A DNA stretch of 64,000 nt from Erythroxylum novogranatense (taxonomy: Eukaryota; Streptophyta; Magnoliopsida; Malpighiales; Erythroxylaceae). Under the pieces are notes generated by a model. That model made no database searches, was not told where the DNA came from, and worked only from the letters and a program-made list of their open reading frames with translations. Numbering within the stretch: the stretch's first letter is position 1; every line of letters begins with the position of its first letter. A program made the position numbers and the translations under genes. The stretch spans positions 81,704,964 to 81,768,963 of the forward strand of contig CM057228.1 of the NCBI GenBank assembly GCA_029891385.1. Direction: 5' to 3'. Positions 35,350-46,977 of this stretch are shown in pieces.

Positions 35350-35732
35350 TTTCAAGCTTAGCATGGGTGTTAATCCGTGTAGATCCAAGTATTAGGAGTT
35401 AGGTACAGGGGACATCTGCAGGGACCAAGGCTAACTGCTAAGAATAAAAGTATCTTTAGATTGTACACGTAATGAAGGACATTGAAATGTTTCTAATATA
35501 AATGTAATGATATTCTATTTTTTGATGATAATGTTAAGTGACTTGAAATTTTGTAATATGTATATGTACAACATTAAGTAGAAAAATAAGTGAGGACTAT
35601 ATGTACATCATTAAATAGAACAATAAGTGATGACAATCCTTATGAATGAATAGAATTGTATGTCATGAATGTATGTACATGAATTTGGGTGTCATGTGTG
35701 TATATGATTGTAGGTTCCATATAGGGGTGTTA
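35350..35732 (+). mobile_element. Possible LTR 3' end fragment
   Basis: Ends CCATATAGGGGTGTTACA, the mirror of the TGTAACACCCC starts common in gypsy LTRs of this window. No partner copy is present. The rest is AT-rich and unrecognised. Confidence 0.35.
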
Positions 35733-36104
35733 CAAACACATTCAAATGAACATTCAACCATTAACAGTCCAAATAAGTACAAACATCTCAAACAACATTA
35801 AAAAACTGACCAACATCAAAGCATTTAACAACTATACTGAAAGAAAAAAAAAACCCGAGACCAAGCATCAATAACTAAGCTCGATTGACGATTCACCAAA
35901 GATGATGGAAGTAGATAATGCAAGACAGTGGAAGAACAAATGAATAAGACGATAGTGAATGAAAAAATAATAATAAATGAAGAGAAGAGAGGCAGAAGGT
36001 TTGAGGAAGGGGGCTAAGATTTTTTGGTATTAGATGAAACAAAAACGAAGTTGTTTGTCGTTGAACAAACGATGCCATTTTTGTGTTATTTTTTAAATAC
36101 TGCA
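35733..36104. other. Unassigned AT-rich stretch
   Basis: A 71-residue minus-strand frame (35893-36108) is Leu/Ser-rich and matches nothing I recognise. No other feature seen. Confidence 0.4.
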
Positions 36105-36954
36105 ACATTTGGCGACGATTCTAGAAAACGTCACTAGTCATCACTAAAGGGACATATTTGGCGATGCAGTTATAAAATCGTCACTAAATATGTTAAACAA
36201 TAGATGACGATTTTCATACATTGTCGCTAAAGGGACATATTTGGCAACACAATTATAAAATTGTTGCCAATACTATACATATACATAGATTTTATATTTT
36301 GCAATTTTTTGTAATATATCCTTTATATAAAATAGTATAGAATATATATATATAATAAATAGAGTTTTGTTCGATCAAATAAAATTGTCAAATCATATAT
36401 ATTAAAGAGAATAACAAAAGTATAAATAAATGTAATATAAATTAATTTTGTGTTTTAGTTTTAGAAATTTTAAATGACATTGTTGTTAACTAAATTTCTT
36501 TTTAGATTTACAATCATTGTGAGTAATATGAAATTTGATTTTTAAGAATATGATATTAATATTTAATATTGATTTCCATTTTTACTATATTGCAATTTTT
36601 TATTTAAATTACAATTATTATTATATATGGTAATTAATATAATGTTATATGAATGTATATATAATGATTTATGAATATATAGATAATATATAATTTTTCT
36701 CATATCTTATTTATGTAATATATTAATCTATTTAATCTTAAATCTATATTTATTATATATGAATTTGGTACTGTTATATAAAATTTATATATTATATATA
36801 ATTTTGTCTCTAAAGGTCAAGCTAATAGTATTAGGCCACCTTTTTCATGACGATTGGTTACATTGTTGACAAATGGTATTTTTCTTTTGAATTAATAAAA
36901 AACAATGTCGTTTAGTTTAACAACAACAACGTCATTTTCTGCTAAGCTATTAAC

Positions 36955-36956
<2 letters not shown>
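36105..36956. mobile_element. CACTA-like subterminal repeats and AT-rich filler
   Basis: 36105-36270 has repeated GGCGACGATT, ACGTCACTA, TCGTCACTAAA and AAAGGGACATATTTGGC motifs in alternating orientation, and 36820-36950 has TGACGATTGG and CAATGTCGTTTAG. Such repeats are typical of the subterminal regions of CACTA transposons. No CACTA terminal repeat was found here, so it is a fragment. 36280-36800 is very AT-rich with nothing recognised. Confidence 0.4.
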
Positions 36957-36996
<40 letters not shown>

Positions 36997-37024
36997 TTGT
37001 CAATTCCTTTGAGTTTCATTCTTG
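36957..37024 (-). pseudogene. rrn16: Plastid 16S rRNA fragment (NUPT)
   Basis: The reverse complement holds AAGAATGAAACTCAAAGGAA, then TTGAC, GGGCCCGCACAAGCGGTGGA and GCATGTGGTTTAATTCGATG, the universally conserved 16S region around position 900-960. The GAATGAAACTC start fits plastid rather than plant mitochondrial rRNA. Two bases in the G run (ACAAGGGC for ACGGGGGC) are transitions. Only about 68 bp remain, so this is a transferred fragment and not a gene. Confidence 0.88.
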
Positions 37025-37027
37025 TTG

Positions 37028-37190
37028 CTCATTTGAGAACTACGATCTTTGGCTTTGGATTTGAACCATTTCTTTGTATCTGAGAAGAACTTACTCATCT
37101 CCTTCTCACCTTCTGTGAATAGCCGGGACATTGAGGAATATCCAGAAACACAGTTATCTCCGGCGTACCAAAAGCAAGCATGACATCATT
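37028..37190 (-). other. Unidentified coding-like stretch next to the rRNA fragment
   Basis: The minus strand reads for over 50 codons without a stop: CFWYAGDNCVSGYSSMS, then RLFTEGEKEMSKFFSDTKKW, FKSKAKDRSSQMSNK, running on into the rRNA fragment. Composition (Lys, Ser, aromatic residues) looks like real protein. There is a stop three codons before it and no ATG at its start. It could be an exon fragment carried along with organelle DNA; I cannot name it. Confidence 0.35.
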
Positions 37191-37317
37191 ATGAACATAA
37201 TTGAATTCAATTTGAATGGTTAAATTCAAAAGTCTTTGCAAATAGATCTATAAAAAAAATTTCTTGTAATTTTAAAATTTTAAAAATAATTCAAATAAAT
37301 CTAATTAAATGTAAAAT

Positions 37318-37425
37318 GAAAGATCCTTGTTTTCGTGCTTGGGTGGGTCTTCGAGATCCTTTCAATGACCTATATTGTGTTGAAGGGATATCTATTTGAT
37401 CCGATCGATTAAAAGACGTTTTTGT
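37318..37425 (+). pseudogene. Probable plastid rps12-trnV spacer fragment
   Basis: GATCCTTTCAATGACCTATA, GTGTTGAAGGGATATCTAT and ATCCGATCGATT match my recollection of the plastid inverted-repeat spacer between the 3' rps12 exon and trnV-GAC. Lying between 16S and ycf2 pieces supports a plastid origin. This is from memory and needs a search. Confidence 0.5.
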
Positions 37426-37470
37426 AAATAGAATATGCTTTGTCAAACCATCCATGAGAATCATATTTTG

Positions 37471-37566
37471 ACTCTCATAGATGCTAGTGACGATATGGAT
37501 GTGAGTGACAATATCGACCGTGACCTTGACACGGAGCTAGAGTTTCTAACTACGATGAATGCGCTC
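37471..37566 (+). pseudogene. ycf2: Plastid ycf2 fragment
   Basis: From 37477 the frame reads [20 protein letters not shown], then [10 protein letters not shown]. The acidic [20 protein letters not shown] repeat followed by LLTMMNAL is characteristic of the large plastid protein Ycf2 (an essential plastid protein of the inverted repeat). About 32 codons remain and the similarity stops at 37566. It is a nuclear plastid insertion, not expressed as such. Confidence 0.85.
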
Positions 37567-38690
37567 CTTTTCGGAGAATTAGATAGTCTTCCCGAGAAGT
37601 CCTTTTAATTGGTGGGAATTCTAAAGATTCCCCTGGGGAAAAATAAAATAGAGATGTCTCCTACGTTACCCCTAATATGTGGATCAAAATGAAACTCTCT
37701 TCGTTTTGTGTTAGCTGTCGTATTTCCTTTTAGTTTACCATCGAAGAAGCGTTGTCTCAAGTGTTATGGTAGTCATTGTTGAAGAAGCATTATTTATTAT
37801 GTTTGTAATGTTCTTCTTTTCTATTTCAAGACCATCCTTTTTTTGTTATGTTTTTCTGACACATTTTGGAGTATATGTGGGTTTTGTGTTCTGCTTATGG
37901 TTAATGATTTTTTTAAAATGTTTGTGTTTGGATGATGGTGAATTGTGTTTCAGTGTTGAATGTGTATAGGTTAATGCCATTTTTCCACCTTATATGCTTG
38001 TTTGAGGAAAGCCTGCTAATTGTTTGATGAAAGTTCTCCCAAAGAATCAAGGGTACTTCTGCACGGGATGTTTATATACATATTTATTTGAATGTTTCGA
38101 TCTTTTATGGTTTAAAATCTTAAAATTTATTTCAAATCACTTCAACTTTGCACGATGCCTTATCATTTGATCATCAAACTAACTTTATAAAAGTTCCTAA
38201 TGCTAGCTAATTTAACCATTAGACATATTTTTTAGTCTTATTCTTAAATGACCAAATCTTTTATCATACACATTTCAATTTATTCAAAATATATTTGATG
38301 AAACCATATAATGAACTAGCTGAATGTCAACGTGGAAACTAGTTTTTTATGGCGGAAATGAGCTCCATTGGGAGGAATATGGCAAAATTCTCCCTAATAA
38401 AAAACAAATCGATGCACAACAAATGATCTCCTTATCAAACACTAATCACCTATTGCCTCCCATGGCCGATCTTCTTCTTCAAGGATTTTACTATCATTCT
38501 AATTACCTCTCTTCTTTTAGTATCTATATCTCATTTTCTGTTACAATGTTATCCGATAAATGTTTGACTGTATATATTACGTGCTTTTTTAAAGCTTCCT
38601 TGAATGTTCAAGAAAACATAGATGAAAATGGAGGTGGTGGCAATATCCTAATGGTCCGTACAAGATTAGGGAAGTCAATTGTTTTGAAAC
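37567..38690. other. Unassigned region
   Basis: Contains a 67-residue hydrophobic frame (37766-37969) and a 123-residue frame (38324-38695) starting MSTWKLVFYGGNELHWEEYG. The second has a plausible soluble start and end (NVQENIDENGGGGNILMV) separated by an AT-rich hydrophobic middle that could be an intron. I do not recognise either and no expression signal is evident. Confidence 0.3.
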
Positions 38691-40249
38691 AGTAGTGTAA
38701 CATCCCATTACTTGTGGGAAGGTTAGAATGGTAAATGTGAGTGATTAATGAGAGCTTAGAGATATATTTGCATGCTCATACACAATGTGTCATACAGATA
38801 CATGAGAATAGTGAAAATTTTGCACATGAACATAATTGTACGTGCATTTATGAATAATTCCAGGTATAATTAGATTAAGTTATGATTTTTAGGAGTTTTG
38901 AGAATTTTAAATTTTACGTATATGGAAAATTGTGGTTATTTATGTTGAAAAATTGAGTTTTGGAGAGTGTAATTGTTTATGTGAAATTTCTTGGGAAATT
39001 TTGGAAATTTTAGTGAAATTAGGAATAATTTTTTGGAAAATTATGGCAAAATAGGAAAAATAAATCAAAAGAAGATTTGGAGATAGTTGAATTATAAAGA
39101 TGAAAGTTAAGGGAGTTAGCTTCAAAAGAAACTAAGTTAGAGCTTGATGTGAGGGAAGTGACAAATATCTTTTAAGCTGTGTACTTTTTTTAGAAGTAGG
39201 CTACTGTTCTCTAAGAGTTGATAGGTTAAGTAATATTTCTAAGTTCATTCTTCATCGTCATCTTCTTCAAGTTTTCTTTCCATACATAGTGTTTTCCATC
39301 AAACACCTCCTAAGAGATTCCTCTGTTTTTCCTTCCTACACCAAACCATTTGCTATTTGTGTCTTCCACTCTAAGAAAAACCTATCCTTACCTCCTTCAA
39401 GTTGATGAACAAGTGATTCTTGGGAGTTATAGCTAGCATTGTTTTTGAAGAATTTGAAGTCAAACCAAATAAGTTATGCTTTAAATGTTATGAGTATTGT
39501 TAAAATGAAACTCAAATGATGAGAAATGTAGGATTGAGGACTTGGTTTTTTGTGTGGGTGTGTGTGTCATGAATGATGAAATATCTTTGTAAATGTCATC
39601 CTGTATCATTGTGAATGATCATTAATGATAAATAATGTGTTATAGAGATGTTTTGGAAGTTAGATGTTGCATTATGGAGTGAGGGTGAGTGCAAAAAAAT
39701 AAGATGAATGGGTACATGTTTGATACCCTATTTTTGGGTTAAGGATCAATTATAGACCATGAGTTTTTGTGTTGGATATATTTATTTAATTGGGTAGATA
39801 ATGATGAGGAAATGTAATGGAAGAGATAATTTAGGTAGAAGATGAGTTGGATGTAGAATATTGAAAGTTTAAAAATCTGGAAAATGTTCACTGAATATGC
39901 TTCAGTCTTTTAACCATAACGTTTTCTCTAATTGTCCAAACGAGATGATTCTTCATTTGGATTAACCTAGATATATATTGCTATATTTTGTATGAAGACA
40001 TCAAATTTCAATTTTGTCTCTAAAAGTCTCAAAATTTGTCACGAAGTGAGAATTGGGTCCAATACATTGGGAGCTGAATGTAAATTTCATATTCTGACTT
40101 CGGGAGAGAATATGGATTAATTTAGATAGATTTTGGCAAAGTTGTCTTTTGAGAGTTGTATATCTTTCTTTTATCTTTCCAACGGTATATAGTATGGAAT
40201 TTTTGGACATCTGAGCTAAAAGTTATGATCAATATATATGGAGATACAA

Positions 40250-40500
40250 AAGTAAGATGTAAAAAGTAAAATGCAAAAAATAAGACGCAAAATGTAAGAC
40301 GCAAAATGTAAGACGCAAAAAGTAAGATGCAAGAAAGTAAGACGCAAGAAAGTAAGACGCAGGAAAAGTAAGATGCAAAAAAGTAAGAAGCAGGAAAGTA
40401 AGACGCAGGAAAATTAAAATGCAAGAAAGTAAGACGCAAGAAAGTAAGACGCAAGAAACTAAGACGATGGAAACTAAAATGATAGGAACTAAGACGATGG
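40250..40500 (+). repeat. Minisatellite AAAGTAAGACGCA in LTR B
   Basis: About eighteen units of 12-15 bp, (A)AAGTAAGACGCA(G/A)G with frequent GACGC to GATGC changes. It follows the conserved block TATAGTATGGAATTTTTGGAC, as the other LTR minisatellites do. Confidence 0.88.
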
Positions 40501-41604
40501 AAAAACTATGACAGAAGCAAGAACAAACTGGATTATTTTGGTCATAACTTCTTGTCTAGACATCTAAATGACCTAATTCTTAAACCGTTGATTCATAAGA
40601 AATTGCTCTAAATTTCCACCAAAAATCATAGCCATCCAAAATAACGTGAGAAAGATTGAGGGAAAAACATGGGACGGGTACAAGGTGTGTACTCTTAAAT
40701 TTTATGAACTGGTGTTTTTCCACTGAACATACTTCATTATTTTGATGATATCTTGATTTGTAAAGTTCCAAATGAGATTATTTTTAATTTGGAGTAAACT
40801 GGAAACATAGGGATACAAATTATGTGAAGAAATAAAATTATGAATCGCACTCTAGAGTTTAAATTGTTTAGATGGATATTGAGTATGGGGTACTGTCTTA
40901 GAATAAAAGAAGTCTAGAAATATTTGGGGTATAACTTTCACATTACTAAACCAAATTGAATGATTTTGATGTCACTGGAAAGATAAGACATAGAGGAATA
41001 CTTTTCTAGAAGAGATTTTGACCAAATTACTTTATTTTCACCTTTTGATTGTACATGAACAGTAGGCCCGAAAGGGGTGTCTTGGAAAAATCTGAAGTGA
41101 TTCAATGAGAAATGAATTGCGAGTTCAATGGGTTTTGTGAGGCATAAACCTAAGTATAAGTTATACTTAGATGATTTTTGGTATGGGGATAGTTTTGTAA
41201 AGAATTTATGAAGTGATATTCGAGATTATCATGAACATGCATTGTACATAATTCATTTCATACATGTTCATTTTTTTAATACACCTATGATTGTGCACAT
41301 TGTGATATATGTGTATGCTATTTGTTATAGAGGAGCAATTGGAACGTCAATCCACAGACATTGTCGGAACTTTCAGGCAATACTTTTGGGAGAAATCAGT
41401 GAGTAACCTAGACAGTTTCTCTTAATTACTGTCTACTTATAATTATGTCTTGAATAATGAATGAATGTGAATGTGAGACCTATGTGCTTTATATTGTGAT
41501 TAATTGTGTTACATGCATTCCTTTCATGAATGCATAATTAGATAATGAGAGTTGTGACTAGAATAGCCAATGATCAGACCTTAAAGCTCAATGAATAAAA
41601 AAAT

Positions 41605-41718
41605 GAGCCTGGAGCTCACAAGGGTTTCAGAGCCTCAGGTTCAATGTGTAATGTGCCCTGTATCCTCATCGGATAAGGGACAGACATTAATGAGCCCGGT
41701 ATCCAAATTGAATACGGG
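41605..41718. repeat. Hairpin chain in LTR B
   Basis: GAGC-5-GCTC (41605-41617), GAGCC-tca-GGTTC with one G-U pair (41630-41642), CCCT..ATCC with GGAT.AGGG (41656-41679), and CCC.GTAT with ATAC.GGG (41695-41718). Same spacing and position as in the LARD-like LTR, but with different stems. Confidence 0.7.
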
Positions 41719-42386
41719 ACAGTTCTAACACTCAGTCACAACAATGTAACAATTGGAAAGTGTCTCATGAGCATTTCATATGTATCTTGTTAAGTATGTT
41801 TGATAGACTGAAATGCAAATTGCATATGCTTTAGTGAAATTGTGTTACTCATGTGAAATGTAAAATTGTGAAATAATTATTTTGTGAATTGATGTGTTGC
41901 ATGAATTGAGTGGACCATCGATGATGGTTATCTCATTGAGTTCACAAAGCTTACCAAAATTGCAATGTTGTCTTTTCAAGACCAGGAGACAACTCTAGCT
42001 ACTGAGAGGCTCTACCAGTCGTGTAAATTGTGATTGGTAAGAGAAGTCATGGCTCAAAGGTCGGTCAGTTGAGATTTTTGGACAGATTAGTTAGATTGTA
42101 CTTATTTTCCTCATTCATGAAGTACTATTGAATTAGGTTTTGACAATGTACATATAGATATTGTTGAAAGTCACAATGTAGACAATCAGGTTTTTATGAT
42201 ATGAAATGAGGAAAAATTTTGTTTTAAAATATTGCGATTTTCTTATGATACCTTATAAATGAATTCTGATACCATGCCATATAAAGTGAATATAGTAATC
42301 GAACGTAGCGTGCCCTTATCGTAGGATATGTGTAGGAATGACCTTCGAGTGTCCCAATGTGTACCTTGTGGTAAGGAGATGCTACA

Positions 42387-43382
42387 AGTCGTCGATTCCA
42401 AAAACTATGTATGTTCAATTAGGTATGCATGTGTACAAAATTGGGTTTATGCCTTTTGACTTAATTAGCTATTTAAATTATATACTATTTTTTCTTAGGT
42501 GAAACACATCATACATGTGTTTCATCTATTTCAGTGATCCATACTACATCTGAGGAATCGTTCACTATATCTTCTGCTTGTTTAGTTAAAGCCAAAAAGT
42601 TATTAAAAGAGGGTGTTGGCAAACTAACACCTGAGGGAAGATCATTGATTGTTTCAATTGTTGCCTTCAAACATGAAAGGACCCTCTTGCGAATGTATAC
42701 ATAAGAAACTCTTTCAACTTTTCTTTTGAGTCTCAAGTAACTTGAAATCTAGAAAAATAATTATTTATTTTCCTTTCCAATGTAATAGGTATGAAACTTT
42801 ATTTATTATTTTATCTATAAGAACAGTTAAACTTCTAATTATAATCTTGTATTAATTACCATATATCATTATATTATATTGCTTATCATATTTCAATATT
42901 TATATGTATTATTATTTTAATATTAATAATTATTAGTCATTAAGAATAGTTGTCAACTTAACTTTATTATATTTTGATCTTCTTAATATTAAAATTTTAG
43001 GTATTTTATCATTCTATATCCAAAAGATAATTAATAAAGATACATTTATCTTTTAAATTACCTACCACATGTTTTCAACAATATGTTTAAAACTTTGAAA
43101 ACATTTTAAAATTTTAGATGTTCAATATTTTCATGAAAATTTGTATGAACAGAGGTGTACTATGTACAATAGGAATTATTAAAGAATCATTTGTGTATAA
43201 ATCCATAGATTTAAACAAATTTATAGAGTTTGAATGCATTCGCTATTTAAACAAATATATAAATAAGGAAAATGAAAATATGAAAAATATTTGTAAATGT
43301 CAAAGTAGTTAACCATAGGATTAGTAAGCACACTTAGCATTAAAAATTATATTTATAATATTATTAATTTTAAGAATACTAT
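42387..43382. other. Unassigned AT-rich stretch
   Basis: A 75-residue minus-strand frame at 42509-42736 (RKRVLSCLKATIETINDLPS and ALTKQAEDIVNDSSDVVW) has protein-like composition and could be an exon fragment; not recognised. The rest is over 70 percent A+T with nothing visible. Confidence 0.3.
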
Positions 43383-43677
43383 CACACACAAAAATTCCTC
43401 AAAATTCCCCTAAAAAATCCGTAAGATTAAATTCTTTAATGTCGAATTTTGACGAAAAATTTAACTCTTTTGGTGACAAAAATTTAAATCCTGTGCCAAA
43501 AGCTAAGGCGTGACATTTTGTGATAGTTTACATATTTCTTCACCAAATGTCAAGCGTTTGACGACGATAGTATAAAACATGAATTTAATATTTCGTAACC
43601 AAAAATTAAGGTTTTTATGATATTTCATAGTATCGTTGAGCCTTACCTTAAGTTTTGGCATCGAATTTAATATTTCA
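43383..43677. mobile_element. CACTA-like MITE, left half
   Basis: Starts CACACACAAAAATTCC, a weak match to the right terminal repeat, and carries ATTTTGACGAAAAATT, TTTTGGTGACAAAAATTT and GACGATAGTATAAAAC subterminal motifs. Continuous with 53433-53648 before the chromovirus inserted. Confidence 0.5.
43673..43677. repeat. Target site duplication TTTCA (left of chromovirus)
   Basis: Matches 53428-53432. Confidence 0.92.
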
Positions 43678-46145
43678 TGTTGGACCCCGTTTCCAGAGCC
43701 CAACATCGGACATAGAAGCGTGGTGTTTGGTGCGTGAGGGGAGGCCTTGAAGTTCAAACATAAAAGTTAAAAGAAGAAAGAACTCCCTCGGAAGCACAAG
43801 TGGATGTTGCCGCGGCGTAAGATATCTCGCCGTAGCGAGACCTCTCGGAAGCTAGGCCGCGGCGAGCAATTGAGCCCTCGCCGTGGAGAGCGAAAGAATC
43901 CTCGCTGCGACGAGTGAAGCAACACTCGCTGCGGTGAACCCGCGCATGCAGCTTCGCCGTGGCGAGCATACGGCCTCGTCCCGACGAAAGCCTCTTTCGG
44001 CCCACAAAGAACAAACCTGAATCTTTCTCTCATTTTATTAAATCAACCCATCCCAAAACTTAACATTATACACTCAACAAACTTCTAAATGATTCAATGT
44101 GAAAGATAAACATCATATCTCATTAATATCCAAAAGATGAGTTTTACAAAGCTTTAATAACATTTTAAACCAAATTACAAACTTTGAGTTCAAGTGTCAA
44201 AAGTACAAAAATACACTTGAACTAATAAAACTTGAAATGAAACTAAAGCCTTGACTTCCAAAAGTACAACTTGAAAATACATAAACATAATAAATCGGTG
44301 TGATGCCATAACCCTTGACTTACTCGGTCTCTTGCTCGTCACTTAAATGGGGAGAGTAAAGGGGGTTAGCTATAAAGCTCATGGGACACATTTATAATAC
44401 AAAAATAAGCAAAACTATTCAAAAGATAACTCATTGTCGTGGTACACTTTGAAATCATAGTAATTGAGCATGTAAAATTCGTTATCTCGAAAAGCTTGAT
44501 CTTTAAACAATTCATGAGTAGAATTCAAAACATGAATGCATGAAACATGATAACAAATCATAAATACATAAGCATAGCATAATGGTTTGGGTTAGTCCAG
44601 GTTCATGACGCACTACACATTTCCATCGAAATGGTCCTGCGTAGTCGTAGTTTCTTGAGGGAGTCCTTGTGGGGAGCTCCGTGCCACTAGCGGGCAGGCG
44701 GAAGAAGCCTTTTCATGGGTCAACGTGCATGTGGCGGTTCCTGAGGGACTACCACAAACCCACATAACATGCATGATTCAAAGTCTTGTAAACTTGATTG
44801 CCAACTGGCACTTGCTTGTAAACTTGCTTCTCATACATTTCGAAAAACATGATTTCATGAACATGTATTCTTGAAAAGAGATAGCCCTTTTTTAAACTTT
44901 TTCATTAATCATGAATGCAAATCATATGGAAAACATATAATCAATTCACATTAGCACATAAGGCAACATTGATGATGCAATTTAAAGCATTAAATCTTTC
45001 TTGATTTGAACAAAACAATGAGTGACTTATTTACTCTATTATAAATATGAACCCACCTTGAGTTCCTTGCTTATACTTGCTTAGGAATGCCTTTCCTCTT
45101 GATCCTCTTGCTCCTTTTGCCTCACTTGATTTTCTTAACCAAATAGCTAAAATTCCAATCAATTTGGTGTAGAAATCGGAAAGTCATACTTTAACAATTC
45201 GAACTATAACCAAAGATGAAACAAAAATTCTATGCTTAACTTCCATCCAAATTTTCATATCCTTAGAGACTTATTAAGAACTTAATTTCTTCACGAAACT
45301 TGTAGCCCTATTCTCTAGTTTACAACGCATAAAAAATCACCTCATTTAGACATCTACATCAAAATTTATGCCCAAAATACCAAAGTATGTCGCCGCAGGA
45401 AATTGGCCGCTCGCCGCAGCGGCAAGAAGCTTGCCGCGGCGAGAAAACTGGAGAGCGTCGCGACGAGGGCATGAGCGCGCTGCGGCGAACGAGCCCAGAA
45501 TCCTCCTGAAACTCATTTCTCCATTTTCTTCAACCATAATCCTTCCATCTTTCAAATATAACACATCTAAACCCTAAATCATGTCTTATACTTCATTTAT
45601 AAGCTCATTCTAACCCAAAATCATTAATAAACACAACATGATCATCAACCCTAAGAGATTTAACCATTTTTCATAAACCACTCAACCACCATTTTCCTAC
45701 ACATGCTAAGCTATGTTAGGGTTTCATCCAACCCAAACAAGAAGGAAAAGAGTTTAACTTACTTGATGATGCTTTGATTTCTTCCAAATTCTTCAAGGAT
45801 TGCTAAACCCCACTTTTCTTCTTCCCTTTTTCTCTTCCACGACACTCTCCCTCTTTCTCTCCTCACTTTCCCTTTCTTTTTCTCTAACTCTTTTTCCTTA
45901 AGCCTAAATGGAAGCACAAGGACTAAAATGCCCCTCCTTGTTAAGCCTTAACCTCTCCAACTTAAGTGATCTTCCAATAATGCTCTCATATATTTTACTC
46001 TTTCATTTCCACTTACACCTTACTAAACTCAAATTAATCTTAATTTTCCACTAACACTTCCATTAAAATCAAACTATGCCATAAATCATACAATCAACAT
46101 AATTCATGCTTAATAACATCAATAAAGAAAATTTGCGGCCCAACA
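43678..46145 (-). mobile_element. 3' LTR of the chromovirus
   Basis: 2468 bp, TGTTGGACCCCG...GGCCCAACA on the plus strand. Two GC-rich tracts of CGCCGCGGCGAG-like units lie at 43808-43990 and 45390-45490. The rest is AT-rich and conserved in the other copy. Confidence 0.93.
43808..43990. repeat. GC-rich CpG tract in chromovirus LTR
   Basis: Repeats of CGCCGCGGCGAG and variants such as CGCCGTGGCGAG and CGCTGCGGTGAA. The right copy is 51155-51320. A second tract at 45390-45490 is almost lost in the right LTR (52720-52780), where only GC-poor remnants remain. Confidence 0.8.
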
Positions 46146-46190
46146 TTTCTCCCCCTCTTAAAAGAAATTCCGTCCTCGAAATTATTACCT
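46146..46190 (-). promoter_or_regulatory. Polypurine tract of the chromovirus
   Basis: Minus strand TTTCGAGGACGGAATTTC, then TTTTAAGAGGGGGAGAAA, then LTR start TGTTGGGCC. The end of pol reads through this tract (FEDGISFKRGR), a usual feature of Tekay-type elements. Confidence 0.85.
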
Positions 46191-46977
46191 GAGTCATCGA
46201 AGAGATGCAGATGCTTCTCCTTCATAACGTCCAATGGCTCCCACATGGCCTCTTCCACCGAATGATTCCTTCACAGGACTTTGACTAGCTGTACTATCTT
46301 GTTCCTGAGGACCTTTTCCTTGGTATCCAAAACCTCCACTGGAATTTCCTCATAACTCAAATTATCTCTCAACTGAACCTCCGTAGCCTGAATAATATGA
46401 GAAGGATCCGATCTACACCTCCTCAGCATGGAAACATGAAAGACATAATGGATCTGAGACAATTCCGGGGGTAACGCCAATCTGTGGGCTAGTGGTCCAA
46501 TCCTCTCAAGAATTTCATAAGGACCCACATATCTTGGACTCAACTTGCCTTTCTTGCCAAACCTCATTACTCCTTTCCAAGGAGACGTCTTAAGGAACAC
46601 TTTCTCACCGACTTCATACTCCATCTCCTTCTGATGAGCATCAGTGTAGCTCTTCATCCTATCCTGAGCTGCCTTAAGCCACTGCTTAACCAGATTGACA
46701 TTATCCACTGTCATCTCAATCAATTCTGGTCCTACCAGTTTCCTCTCTCCTTCTTGGTCCCAACATATCGGAGTTCTACACCTCCTTCCATACAACGCTT
46801 CATATGGAGCCATCTGAATGCTCGAATGGTACGAATTATTATAAACGAATTCGACCAATGGCAAATGCTCATCCCAAGCTCCTTTGAAATCCATAACACA
46901 TGCCCTGAGAAATCCCTCAAGTTTCCGAATTGTCCTCTTAGATTGACCATCCGTCTGAGGGTGAAAAGCCTGCTAAA
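46146..46977 (-). pseudogene. Integrase C-terminal part and chromodomain
   Basis: After the frameshift near 46970 the frame reads AFHPQTDGQSKRTIRKLEG, with Lys in place of the third catalytic residue (Glu of the DDE triad, normally GQSERT) by a G to A change. Then LRACVMDFKGAWDEHLPLVE, APYEALYGRRCRTPICW, the GPYEILERIGPLAHRLALP C-terminal core, and a chromodomain starting EVLDTKEKVLRNK. A TGA at 46271-46273 replaces the expected Trp codon inside the chromodomain (LVKVL-stop-RNHSVEEAMWE). Past it the frame runs to FEDGISFK at the PPT. The chromodomain would direct integration to marked chromatin; this copy cannot make it. Confidence 0.88.

Larger units (their letters stand above)
38696..42386 (+). 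mobile_element. Solo LTR B (gypsy family related to LTRs A and C)
   Basis: 3.7 kb from TGTAACATCCCATTAC to GGAGATGCTACA, flanked by AGTAG (38691-38695) and AGTCG (42387-42391), a one-mismatch TSD. No PBS, PPT or coding interior adjoins it, so it is a solo LTR left by recombination. Its first 2.7 kb align with 59559-61788; about 39880-40220 aligns with 100-480. It holds a minisatellite (40250-40500) and a hairpin chain (41605-41718). Confidence 0.78.

Noticed and set aside
35350..35354. TTTCA next to the minus LTR fragment as its target site duplication
   Set aside because: No matching TTTCA at the other end, which is truncated; identity with the chromovirus TSD is probably chance.
36957..37024. 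rRNA gene
   Set aside because: About 68 bp of plastid 16S sequence only, with transitions; a transferred fragment.
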